DNA of 64,000 bases. Origin: an uncultured Pirellulaceae bacterium (GTDB lineage Bacteria > Planctomycetota > Planctomycetia > Pirellulales > Pirellulaceae). Positions 17,782 to 25,949 of the stretch are shown here, one piece after another; within the stretch, counting starts at the first letter, position 1, and each line of letters begins with the position of its first letter. The notes under the pieces are model-generated. The model had not been told where the DNA came from and ran no database searches. It worked only from the letters and a program-made list of their open reading frames with translations. The translations under genes were made by a program, and so were the position numbers. The stretch lies in contig CALKCK010000018.1 of NCBI GenBank assembly GCA_938083195.1, positions 124,001 to 188,000 on the forward strand, given 5' to 3'.

Positions 17782-18609
17782 TTAGGTGGCGACTACGCCG
17801 TTAACTAGGTGGATTACTCGGTCAGCTTGCGAAGCGAGTTGATCGTCGTGTGTGACCATCACGACGGTGAGATTCTCATGTTTCCGAAGTGCGGTTAGCG
17901 TTTCCATGACCTCGGCTCCATTTTCAGAGTCGAGGTTTCCTGTTGGCTCGTCGGCCAGCAGAATCGAAGGATCAGAGATAAGTGATCGTGCAATGGCGGT
18001 TCGTTGCATCTCACCGCCAGATAGTTGACTCGGTTTGTGGGTTAAGCGGTGGCTAAGCCCGACCATTTCTAATAACTCGATGGCTCTCTTACGATAGCTT
18101 CGTTTATTTTTGAGGTAACGAAAAAATCCATCCTGGACCATTCGTGGAATGAGAACATTCTCCAAAGTGGTTAGCTCGGGTAGCAGGTGATAGAATTGGA
18201 AGATGAGTCCAAATTCTCGGTTGCGAAGGTGTTCCTGTTGTCGCGGAGCGATGTTATCAATTCTTTGATCTCGAAAATAGATTTCTCCACTGTCGGGTGC
18301 ATCGAGAGTGCCAAGCAAATGCAGCAATGTGCTTTTCCCGGATCCGCTCTGCCCAATGATCGCGGTGAATCCTCCTTCAGCAATTTCAAGATCCACCCCT
18401 TTAAGGACTGGCACTTGAACCGCACCTTTTCCATAGCTCTTAAAAAGTCCGCTGACTGACATGACCGACGTGTCAACGATCTTAAGTGGCGCGGGAGTCC
18501 GTTTGTTCTTGGGCGAGCCCTGATTCGGATTCAATTCTGAAGAGGGCTTGTTGTCCCCCTGGGATTCCGGGTCGATTCGCAGGGGTTGGCTGGGAGCGAC
18601 ATCACTCAT
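17782..18609 (-). CDS. lolD: Lipoprotein-releasing ABC transporter ATP-binding protein LolD-like
   Basis: Cytoplasmic ATPase of a MacB/LolCDE-type transporter, which extracts lipoproteins from the inner membrane. Walker A GQSGSGKST is at about 83-91, followed by the LolD-type GLIFQFYHLLPELTTLENV Q-loop, signature LSGGEMQR, Walker B ILLADEPTGNLDSE and the H-loop VVMVTHDD. At 275 residues it is about 45 longer than usual because of an N-terminal Pro/Ser/Asn-rich extension with no recognised domain. The start overlaps the end of the permease gene by 8 bases, confirming the pair. Confidence 0.9.
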   Translation of the reverse strand: MSDVAPSQPLRIDPESQGDNKPSSELNPNQGSPKNKRTPAPLKIVDTSVMSVSGLFKSYGKGAVQVPVLKGVDLEIAEGGFTAIIGQSGSGKSTLLHLLGTLDAPDSGEIYFRDQRIDNIAPRQQEHLRNREFGLIFQFYHLLPELTTLENVLIPRMVQDGFFRYLKNKRSYRKRAIELLEMVGLSHRLTHKPSQLSGGEMQRTAIARSLISDPSILLADEPTGNLDSENGAEVMETLTALRKHENLTVVMVTHDDQLASQADRVIHLVNGVVAT

Positions 18610-20341
18610 ATCGAAGTGCCTCTACTGGGTGTAATCTGGCAGCGCGGAGTGCGGGGAGCACACTGGCAAGGACGGCGATTGCGATCGCGCCGACGGCGAC
18701 CCAAAAAATGGTAATGGGATTTACGACGGTTGGTATTTCAGAGAAATAATAGATTGTTGGATCGAATACTTCCTGTCCGGTAAGGACGGCGACCGCATCG
18801 GCGATTTCGTTAATGTACTTAACAAAGAGCAAGCCAATGACGATTCCTACACCGGTGCCAACGGTACCCAAGGACATTCCATAGCCGAGGAAGATAGACA
18901 TCACACCTCGACTTGGTGCCCCTAAGGCTTTGAGAATCCCAATGTCTTTCGTTTTTTCCACGACGATCATGTAAAACGTAGCCAATATTCCAAACCCGGC
19001 GACGGCAATGATGAGGAACAGCAAAATGTTTAAAATGGTCAATTCCATTTTGACAGCGCTGAGCAAAGGACGCTGGGTGTCCTGCCAAGTTCGGATGTCG
19101 TAATCGGGAAAGTAGTTTGGTGGAAATTGAGCAATCAACTGGTCGCGTACCGCGTCTAAGTCGGCGCCCTCTTTTAGTTTAATTTGAATCGTTGATACGG
19201 AGCCCTGACCGGTCATCGGATCGATCATTCCCCGCAACTGCTGAAGTTCGCTAAGCGGTAGGAATGCGAAACTGGAGTCGTATTCGTGCATGTTAGATGA
19301 ATAAAAATCAACGACGGTACAGTTTTCGATTACGGGTTTGGGGCTCTCTCCGATGGTGGTCAGCATAATATTTGCATCATCACCGGGCCTGATAAGATAG
19401 GCGTCTTGCAGTTCGCCCGAAGGAAGTTCCACTTTTCGCTCAGAGATGGCCAGCCCTAAAATAATCCCCGTTCGATGATCCTTCATGGGGTCAAATAAAT
19501 CTTCCGAGCTAATTTCAGGGCGAAATTTTGCATGGGGATCAAACGGCGAAATCCGATGAATGGAGCCATTAGTAGAGTTCTGGTTTTTTGCTTGATGGTC
19601 GGCAGTTACCGATTGCGAAGATTGAGTGGCAATACCCTCTTCGGCAGGTTTTCCAACGGGGGGAATATCGGGAAGTGTGTTTGGAAGCGGCGCGAATCGC
19701 CCCCCCTGCTCTTCCTGAGGGCTGGGGGTTTCGTGACTGGCAGTTTCGACGTGAGACGGTTCTTTGGCGTAGAAAGCATTGGCAGCATTGTCGTACAAAC
19801 TGTCGTATTCACGACTGTTTGCTTCAATTCGTCGCTGAATTTCAATTCGGGTTCGACGGTATTTCCAACCGGCATCCCCCTTGAATTTTTCCTGATCGTA
19901 ACCGTCTTCTTCGAGATCAAACGAAAATGATTTTCGTTTTAATTCGTTGGTTAAATAGGGCTCAAAGTCGGTGACTTTACCAAACGTCTCATCGTCGATC
20001 CCAAGGAGCATGATCTGTTGAGTCCACTGACGGCCACGCACGTCAAAGGAAAGTAAAGCTGGCGTGCGGACGACGCAGGTTGCTTCCTGGATTTGGTCAC
20101 CGAGCGTTTGCTTGATGATCTCAACATGGCGCTCTGGATGCGGGATTTCGCTGAACATTTGGGTCGAAATTTCGACGTCCGAGAGAATTCCATGGAGTCG
20201 GTTTTTCATCTGATCGACAAAACCGGCCATAACGCTGTTGACCACAATCAAGGTCGCGACACCAAGGGTGACACTGACAATGGATGCCAACGCAATAAAA
20301 CGCGTTTTTAAGTAACGCCACGACAAAAGCAACTTATACAT
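18602..20341 (-). CDS. lolE: LolC/LolE-type lipoprotein-releasing permease with long periplasmic insertion
   Basis: FtsX/MacB-family inner-membrane permease partnering LolD. The first membrane helix (about 14-38) is followed by a periplasmic MacB-like domain. The C-terminal FtsX domain (about 430-575) has three membrane segments and the coupling motif EKTKDIGILKALGAP. The protein has 579 residues against about 400-415 in the family. The difference lies at about residues 125-290: a charged helical part, then a Pro/Ser/Gln-rich, probably disordered part. One permease gene is present rather than a LolC plus LolE pair, so a homodimer is likely. It lies 106 bases downstream of lysS and may be read from the same promoter. 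Confidence 0.85.
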   Translation of the reverse strand: MYKLLLSWRYLKTRFIALASIVSVTLGVATLIVVNSVMAGFVDQMKNRLHGILSDVEISTQMFSEIPHPERHVEIIKQTLGDQIQEATCVVRTPALLSFDVRGRQWTQQIMLLGIDDETFGKVTDFEPYLTNELKRKSFSFDLEEDGYDQEKFKGDAGWKYRRTRIEIQRRIEANSREYDSLYDNAANAFYAKEPSHVETASHETPSPQEEQGGRFAPLPNTLPDIPPVGKPAEEGIATQSSQSVTADHQAKNQNSTNGSIHRISPFDPHAKFRPEISSEDLFDPMKDHRTGIILGLAISERKVELPSGELQDAYLIRPGDDANIMLTTIGESPKPVIENCTVVDFYSSNMHEYDSSFAFLPLSELQQLRGMIDPMTGQGSVSTIQIKLKEGADLDAVRDQLIAQFPPNYFPDYDIRTWQDTQRPLLSAVKMELTILNILLFLIIAVAGFGILATFYMIVVEKTKDIGILKALGAPSRGVMSIFLGYGMSLGTVGTGVGIVIGLLFVKYINEIADAVAVLTGQEVFDPTIYYFSEIPTVVNPITIFWVAVGAIAIAVLASVLPALRAARLHPVEALRYE

Positions 20342-20447
20342 TCGCCAATCCTTTGGCCTTGTTAAAGCGAATTTCGACCGATCCGTTGTCGACTATCCGC
20401 GTTTTTTATGGGTCAGTTACCGTTTATAAAAACGGGTTTTAAACGCT

Positions 20448-22001
20448 CTAATTCTCTGCTCTTAATAATGGGAACAGGATGATATCCCGAATGGAAGGAG
20501 AATTTGTCAGCAGCATTACAAGCCGATCAATTCCAATCCCTAATCCACCAGCAGGCGGCATTCCATTTCTCAGAGCACGAACAAAATCGTGATCCATTTT
20601 TGCCATGGAATCTTCTTCCGCCATCCCTTCAAGCTGATTTTCGAACAACTCCTTTTGTAAATCCGGGTCATTTAATTCCGTGTAAGCGTTGGCGAGTTCC
20701 ATTCCGTTAATGAATAACTCAAAACGCTCCGCGATATTCGGATTATCTTTTTTTCGTTTGGTTAAAGGGCAAATGCTTGCAGGATAATCTGTTACGAATA
20801 CAGGCCCAATTAAAGCATCTTCCACTTTCTCTTCAAAAACTTCGTTTTTGATCACGTCAGGGTGTTTGCCGTCGACCGCTAAACCAAGTGTTTGAGCATA
20901 TGCTTTTACAGCAGCAGGGTCTTGCGGGTCAACTCCGGTATTCTCGGCAAAAAGTTCGTCATAGGGCTTTCTGGCAAACGGGGTAGAGAAGTCAACTTGG
21001 GTATCCCCGTAAGGGACAGTCGTTTCTGAACCGAGTGCTTGCAGTGCATCTGCTATCACTGCTTCGGTGAGGTCCATCATTGACTCGTAGTCGCCATAGG
21101 CCTGATAGACTTCGAGCATCGTGAATTCAGGATTATGCTTGGGGCTAATGCCTTCATTTCTATAAACCCGTCCCATTTCAAACACGCGTTCCATTCCGCC
21201 AACCATTAAACGCTTCAAATGCAGCTCCAGTGCGATCCGCATCGTCAGTGGCATATCGAGCGCGTTGTGGTGAGTTTCGAAAGGGCGGGCCGCGGCACCA
21301 CCGGCAATCGTATGCAGGGTTGGCCCTTCAATTTCGACGAAATTCTGGTCGGTCAAGGTTTTTCGAATGGAGGTGACAATTTTTGAGCGAGCCAGGAAAC
21401 GATCTCTGACGCCTTCGTTGTAGGCGAGGTCGACGTAACGACGCCTCTGGCGAAGTTCGGCATCGACGAGTCCTTTGTGTTTGGCCGGTGGTTGGTCGAG
21501 TGTTTTACAGAGAATATGTATTTTATCGGCAAAAATCGACAGTTCCCCCGTTTGGGTCCGTCGGAATGTTCCATCGATTCCAACGAGGTCACCTAAGTCG
21601 AGGCATTGAATCAATTCCCAATTTTCATCACCGACTTGGTTCTTGCCAACGAATAGTTGGATCCGTCCTGTCCAGTCCTCGATGTCGATGAAGTGCAGTT
21701 TCCCTTTGTCGCGGTGGAGCAAAATTCGGCCAGCGGCTCTTACTTTTGGGCCGCTCATCGTCCCTTTGCCTTGTTCTTTGCACCAGTCGCGGAAGCTGAG
21801 GTCTCCCAGTTGCTCTTCATTGGGAAGGTCGAGTGACTCGCCCGATTCGGCTACAAATTTAATTTCACCGGTTCGTTGGAGAATATCCCCGATCATATCT
21901 CGGTCGTTGAACCGGTGCCCCCAGGGGTCGATTCCTAATTCAACTATCCGATTTAAGTTACTCCGTCTGGATTCCTCAGGAGCGAGTGCGCCGTCGTTCA
22001 T
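20448..22001 (-). CDS. lysS: Lysyl-tRNA synthetase, class II
   Basis: Charges tRNA-Lys in the cytoplasm. The N-terminal OB-fold anticodon-binding domain (about 60-165) includes GRIQLFVGKNQVGDENW. The class II catalytic domain contains motif 1 (FVEIEGPTLH), motif 2 (RVYRNEGISPKHNPEFTMLE) and motif 3 (GIGIDRLVMLLTNSPSIRDIILFP). The length, 517 residues, is normal and no key residue is missing. The start at ATG 22001 gives MNDGALAPEESRR, a usual short charged leader. It is the probable first gene of a lysS-lolE-lolD transcription unit; pairing with Lol genes may be lineage-specific. Confidence 0.96.
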   Translation of the reverse strand: MNDGALAPEESRRSNLNRIVELGIDPWGHRFNDRDMIGDILQRTGEIKFVAESGESLDLPNEEQLGDLSFRDWCKEQGKGTMSGPKVRAAGRILLHRDKGKLHFIDIEDWTGRIQLFVGKNQVGDENWELIQCLDLGDLVGIDGTFRRTQTGELSIFADKIHILCKTLDQPPAKHKGLVDAELRQRRRYVDLAYNEGVRDRFLARSKIVTSIRKTLTDQNFVEIEGPTLHTIAGGAAARPFETHHNALDMPLTMRIALELHLKRLMVGGMERVFEMGRVYRNEGISPKHNPEFTMLEVYQAYGDYESMMDLTEAVIADALQALGSETTVPYGDTQVDFSTPFARKPYDELFAENTGVDPQDPAAVKAYAQTLGLAVDGKHPDVIKNEVFEEKVEDALIGPVFVTDYPASICPLTKRKKDNPNIAERFELFINGMELANAYTELNDPDLQKELFENQLEGMAEEDSMAKMDHDFVRALRNGMPPAGGLGIGIDRLVMLLTNSPSIRDIILFPLLRAEN

Positions 22002-22218
22002 TTTATCTCTTCAACTGCAGGGGTGGATCAACTGTTTCAGTGGATTCGAATCAGTATTCTAAAGAAACAACCTGATTTGTCGAAGGTGGGAATCGAAAGA
22101 ACGTTGAGCTGGTAGAATTTAGGGGGACCTAGCGGTTATGTCCCGTCGATCTTGCTTTTAGGCTGGGGAAATGGGCAACATTTCAAATTTAGTGTCGTTT
22201 GACCTGTGTTTTGCTGAG

Positions 22219-22261
22219 GCCAATTTGCAAATTTAATTAGTGTGATGCTAATTCATTGGCC
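22219..22261. repeat. Two-part inverted repeat at the 3' end of the SDR gene
   Basis: GGCCAAT (22219-22225) pairs with ATTGGCC (22255-22261), and inside it AATTAG (22235-22240) pairs with CTAATT (22248-22253). It overlaps the SDR stop codon. It could act as a weak terminator or 3' stabiliser, but a T tract is lacking. Confidence 0.4.
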
Positions 22262-23041
22262 ATAGCGAGCCATAATTCGATTCGCAATTCCAGGAATCAA
22301 GCGATCCATCCAGACGATTAGGCGTCCACCATGAGTCAGGATGATTTCGTGTTTGCCCTTCTTGATTGCTCGAATCGTCTTGGAAGCAACGACGGATGGG
22401 GGCATTGCTCCTCGGGTTTTCCAGTTTTTACCGGTGGTGTCTTCGATGGCGTGGTCAAAAAATTCGCTATCGGTGGTGCTTGGGCTTACCAGCAGTAGAT
22501 CGATTTCGTCGTTGGTTAATTCTGCTCTCAACGCATCACTAAAACCATGAAGTGCGAATTTGCTCGCGCAGTATTCACTTTTTAAGGGAGTCGCTCGATG
22601 GGCCAGGACACTGCTCATGTTTACGATGATTGGCGAATGACCTTGCTTGAGACGGGGGAGCGACACTCGAATCATTTCTGCAATTGCAAAGAAATTAACT
22701 TCGAACACTTGTCGTAATCTGGTTTCTTCTGATTCATCAAATCGCCCCATCGTCCCTATTCCAGCATTGTTAACAAGGATATCGAGTCCACCAAATTCTC
22801 GATCGACAACATCTATGATTTCTCGACGATTCAGTTCGGATGTAATATCTCCAGCGATAGGGATGCAGGTTCCGCCTTGCGATTGAATTTGGTCGGAAAG
22901 ATCGTCAAGTAGGTCAGCTCGCCGGGCGCACGCGATTACTGAAACGCCTTCGGCTGCCAACTGTTTTACGAGGTGCCAACCAATGCCACTGGAGGCACCG
23001 GTGACGATGGCACGTTTGTCTTGAAGATTTCGGTAAGGCAT
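22253..23041 (-). CDS. Short-chain dehydrogenase/reductase
   Basis: NAD(P)-dependent oxidoreductase of the classical SDR type, 262 residues. The Rossmann motif TGASSGIG (about 14-21), NNAG (about 90-93) and the Ser/Tyr/Lys catalytic set (NMSSV and YCASK) are all intact. Arg in ACARRAD after strand 2 suggests NADP preference. A hydrophobic, basic C-terminal segment (GRLIVWMDRLIPGIANRIMARY) may peripherally attach it to the membrane. The substrate cannot be inferred. It ends 34 bases after hflX on the same strand and is probably cotranscribed with it. Confidence 0.88.
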   Translation of the reverse strand: MPYRNLQDKRAIVTGASSGIGWHLVKQLAAEGVSVIACARRADLLDDLSDQIQSQGGTCIPIAGDITSELNRREIIDVVDREFGGLDILVNNAGIGTMGRFDESEETRLRQVFEVNFFAIAEMIRVSLPRLKQGHSPIIVNMSSVLAHRATPLKSEYCASKFALHGFSDALRAELTNDEIDLLLVSPSTTDSEFFDHAIEDTTGKNWKTRGAMPPSVVASKTIRAIKKGKHEIILTHGGRLIVWMDRLIPGIANRIMARYGQ

Positions 23042-23075
23042 AGTCGATTGGGTGTGAAATTCAGTGGGAAGTTAG

Positions 23076-24479
23076 TTAGCTTTCATCTCCAACTGTATTT
23101 TCAGGGGGGCGTGGGGTGAGCTCTTGAGAATCCACCGACTGGTCTTCGGTTGGTGGTTTACTTTCCGTTAAGGCCTCGCTTGGATTAATCCAGCCCGCAG
23201 GACAGTGGGGCGTAATAATGGTGTCGGTGGGATCGATTTGCCCAAGATATTTTTGCGGAAGTTTGCAATGAACTTTTACCATGTCATCAGTGTACTGAGT
23301 GGAAATGACTTCTCCCTTGGCTGCAATAAACGCCAGCAGTTTTCCATTTCCAACATGCAATTCAATGTCGACATCTTGAAACGAACGACTGAGCGCTTCA
23401 CTTACAACTGACTGAAGATTTTCAAATCCAAGTTTCGTCTTTGCACTTACCGAGACCGCATTGGGGTATCGGTTGAGCATGGCATCGAGGATTGTAACGT
23501 CAGAGACCTGGTCGACTTTGTTTAATACTAAAAGGGTATCTTTTGCTTCGATTCCGAGTTCAGTCAGAACGTCATAAACCGAGCTAATTTGATCGCCCAC
23601 TTTGGGGTTGCTCGCATCGGCGATGTGCAGCAATAAATCCGCCTGGCGTGTTTCTTCGAGTGTTGCCTTAAAGCTGGCGATTAGGCTATGGGGGAGATTG
23701 CGAATAAAGCCCACGGTATCGCTTAACAGGATAGGTCCCCAATTGGGAAGGGCCCAACGACGGGTGCGAGTGTCGAGTGTGGCGAACAGTTTGTCTTCAG
23801 CCAGTACATCAGCTGAGGTAAGCGAATTCATTAAAGTACTTTTGCCGGCATTCGTGTAACCGACCAGCGAAACCGTCATCGTGCCGCGTCGAGATGAGAC
23901 TTGGCGTTCCTTGCGCTTCTCAACTTTGCTTAGCTCAACCTTTAAGTCGTGGATGCGTTTTTCAACTAATCGGCGGTCGGTCTCCAGTTGTTTTTCACCC
24001 GGCCCCCGCATGCCAACGCCCATTTTCAATCGGGACAAGTGAGTCCACATTCGTTTGAGGCGTGGCAGTGAGTATTCAAGTTGCGCCAGTTCGACGGCAA
24101 GGCGGGATTCGTAAGTTTGGGCATGGGTTGCAAAGATATCAAGTATCAACTCGGAGCGGTCTAGTACTTTGACGTTGAGTGCTATCTCAAGGTTGCGGTT
24201 CTGTGCGGGCGAGAGGTCGTTGTCAAAGACAACGACATCGGCCGCATGGAATTCAACTAGCTGGGTAAGTTCCTCGACTTTGCCGCGTCCGAGATAAGTG
24301 GCGGTGTCGGGTTTTTCTCGTTTTTGAGTTAGGCCGGAGAGAACAATCGCACCAGCGGTTTCTGCTAGGCCTTGGATTTCATCGAGTGGGTCAAATTCAA
24401 TGGGATCATCGGGGAGAATGACGCGAACGACAATCGCGATTTCCTGGTCGACTTGCTGAGCGCGTTTGCGGTCTTGCAC
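23076..24479 (-). CDS. hflX: GTPase HflX
   Basis: Ribosome-associated GTPase that splits stalled or heat-damaged 70S ribosomes. The N-terminal HflX domain (about 20-195) includes ATYLGRGKVEELTQL, FDNDLSPAQNRNLE and the hallmark MGVGMRGPGEKQLETDRR. The G domain follows with G1 GYTNAGKST (about 207-215), G3 DTVGFI and G4 NKVD, and then a C-terminal domain. The last 40 residues are a Pro/Ser/Glu-rich tail with no known role. It has 467 residues. The GTG start at 24479 is the best visible one, although the frame is open a little further upstream. Confidence 0.94.
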   Translation of the reverse strand: MQDRKRAQQVDQEIAIVVRVILPDDPIEFDPLDEIQGLAETAGAIVLSGLTQKREKPDTATYLGRGKVEELTQLVEFHAADVVVFDNDLSPAQNRNLEIALNVKVLDRSELILDIFATHAQTYESRLAVELAQLEYSLPRLKRMWTHLSRLKMGVGMRGPGEKQLETDRRLVEKRIHDLKVELSKVEKRKERQVSSRRGTMTVSLVGYTNAGKSTLMNSLTSADVLAEDKLFATLDTRTRRWALPNWGPILLSDTVGFIRNLPHSLIASFKATLEETRQADLLLHIADASNPKVGDQISSVYDVLTELGIEAKDTLLVLNKVDQVSDVTILDAMLNRYPNAVSVSAKTKLGFENLQSVVSEALSRSFQDVDIELHVGNGKLLAFIAAKGEVISTQYTDDMVKVHCKLPQKYLGQIDPTDTIITPHCPAGWINPSEALTESKPPTEDQSVDSQELTPRPPENTVGDES

Positions 24480-24753
24480 GGTTGGTTTGATTCTTTGAGT
24501 TAAGAGTGAAAGCTGGAGGTAGTTGCCGGCAAAACGCCTGCCGAGGATGGGAGCACGCTTTTCATGGTAAGTGCCGGCCTATTCTCAGTCGGATTCAGTA
24601 TAGCGGATGAAGGTTGTTTGGCTAAGCCATTGCCAGTTTGTCACGGGGAACTGACTCAATTATTTGGGCACGAATGATCGTTGTTGTTACGAAACTAGAT
24701 GCCGCTATCTACTAGCTGTGTTACGGCGTGGACGGCTTGGTTTTTTCGATCTG

Positions 24754-25740
24754 TTAGGGTTTGGGTTGCTTGATCTCTCGATCGCTTTTTTCTTTAGGTG
24801 TTTGTTTTACCTTTTTGGGTTCGATTCTTTTGCCAGGTTTGACGATCGCATAGACCTTCGTCTCCAGTGGTGGAATGTTCTCTTCAAATGCTTCGAACAG
24901 TAATCCCTCATTCGATTGACTGCTCTGAATGTTTAAGTCGATAGTCGCCGTCGAGAAGTTGGAGAGACAGATTAGTTCGCCGGCGTCCCCGTAGTAAACC
25001 TGTTTTTTTGAGTTTGGATCGTTCCAGAACTGGCTTCCACCGAAAACCCATGCTTGTTCCATTGCTTTTTTTGTTTTCACATTACGGATCCACTGTTTTG
25101 CGGAAGTCGTTTTGGTCTTTCCGGTGTCCGGATCTTTCCATTTTAAAGTAATCTCAATCGTTGGGCCGTACGCTGCGCGATACTCCGGATCCCAAGAGGT
25201 CGCTTTACCAGGATTTGCCCCGAGTGCGACTAAGGCTAAGTGAACCTGAAGTGCTGTTGCGTGAGCTGAAATGACTGATTCGTGTTCTTTTGTTTGCTCT
25301 GGGCAGATGAACATTTCCAAAGCCCCCGCGTTGAGGCAGACATGGCCTGCAAAAATGACCTCTTTCGAATCAACATCAATCCAGATCTCTTCTTTTTTGC
25401 CCAGTCGCTTCCACGTTTTTGGGATGTCGATCGTTTGAATTTCTTCTGGGGGATTGGGGGCAGGTTCCTGCGTTCCGGGTTTTGTTTGTGGGGTCCCTGC
25501 AGGATCGGATGTCTGGTCAATTGGCTCAATGGCAGGTTTCGTAAGCGATTCTGGCTCAGCAGAAATGACGGTCAGAGGAATGACGGTTGAGGGAGTATTT
25601 TCTTGGGTAGTTTTTTGGATGGCTTTCGGTTGCTCTGGGGCTAAAGAGTTTGGCTCGATGGTAGGGTTGCATCCAACAAAAGCAAAACAAAAGACGCTCG
25701 AAACTAATATGGCTTGCCAGATAAAATGATTGGGGGTCAT
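24754..25740 (-). CDS. YdjY-domain lipoprotein
   Basis: A 328-residue lipoprotein (lipobox FVGC, Cys near residue 24) with a Pro/Thr/Glu-rich linker (about 28-105). The following domain (about 110-310) has the pattern IWIDVDSKEVIFAGHVCLNAGALEMFICPEQTKEHESVI, then ALQVHLALVALGANPGK. This is characteristic of YdjY-type domains, found in several extracytoplasmic planctomycete proteins and in E. coli YdjY. Function unknown; a periplasmic or surface role is inferred from the signal. The C-terminal 35 residues are Lys/Pro rich. It stands alone, divergent from the next gene. Confidence 0.72.
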   Translation of the reverse strand: MTPNHFIWQAILVSSVFCFAFVGCNPTIEPNSLAPEQPKAIQKTTQENTPSTVIPLTVISAEPESLTKPAIEPIDQTSDPAGTPQTKPGTQEPAPNPPEEIQTIDIPKTWKRLGKKEEIWIDVDSKEVIFAGHVCLNAGALEMFICPEQTKEHESVISAHATALQVHLALVALGANPGKATSWDPEYRAAYGPTIEITLKWKDPDTGKTKTTSAKQWIRNVKTKKAMEQAWVFGGSQFWNDPNSKKQVYYGDAGELICLSNFSTATIDLNIQSSQSNEGLLFEAFEENIPPLETKVYAIVKPGKRIEPKKVKQTPKEKSDREIKQPKP

Positions 25741-25904
25741 TATTAGATTTCGAATATGAGGAATTGGACTTAGGTTCTTAAAAATTCGAGGTGTATTTCG
25801 AGCAACACGGCACCCTCGATTAAATTCTTAAGATTCGTTCTATCACCTACGAGTCCCGTTGGTAAGATGTTTGAATTACACAGGCTAATATTGAATCTGT
25901 GAAA

Positions 25905-25935
25905 GATTGAACTGAAGGGGATTTGATTGAACTGA
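25905..25935. repeat. 11-bp direct repeat, 20-base period
   Basis: GATTGAACTGA occurs at 25905-25915 and 25925-25935, just upstream of the 602-codon gene. One copy is followed by AGGGG, the other by GGAAC. Confidence 0.8.
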
Positions 25936-25949
25936 GGAACGATTCCTCA
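25933..25949 (+). promoter_or_regulatory. Hairpin covering the ribosome binding site of the 602-codon gene
   Basis: TGAGGAA (25933-25939), loop CGA, TTCCTCA (25943-25949). The perfect 7-bp stem contains the Shine-Dalgarno-like GAGGAA and ends in the A of the ATG at 25949, so the start could be masked. Confidence 0.45.
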
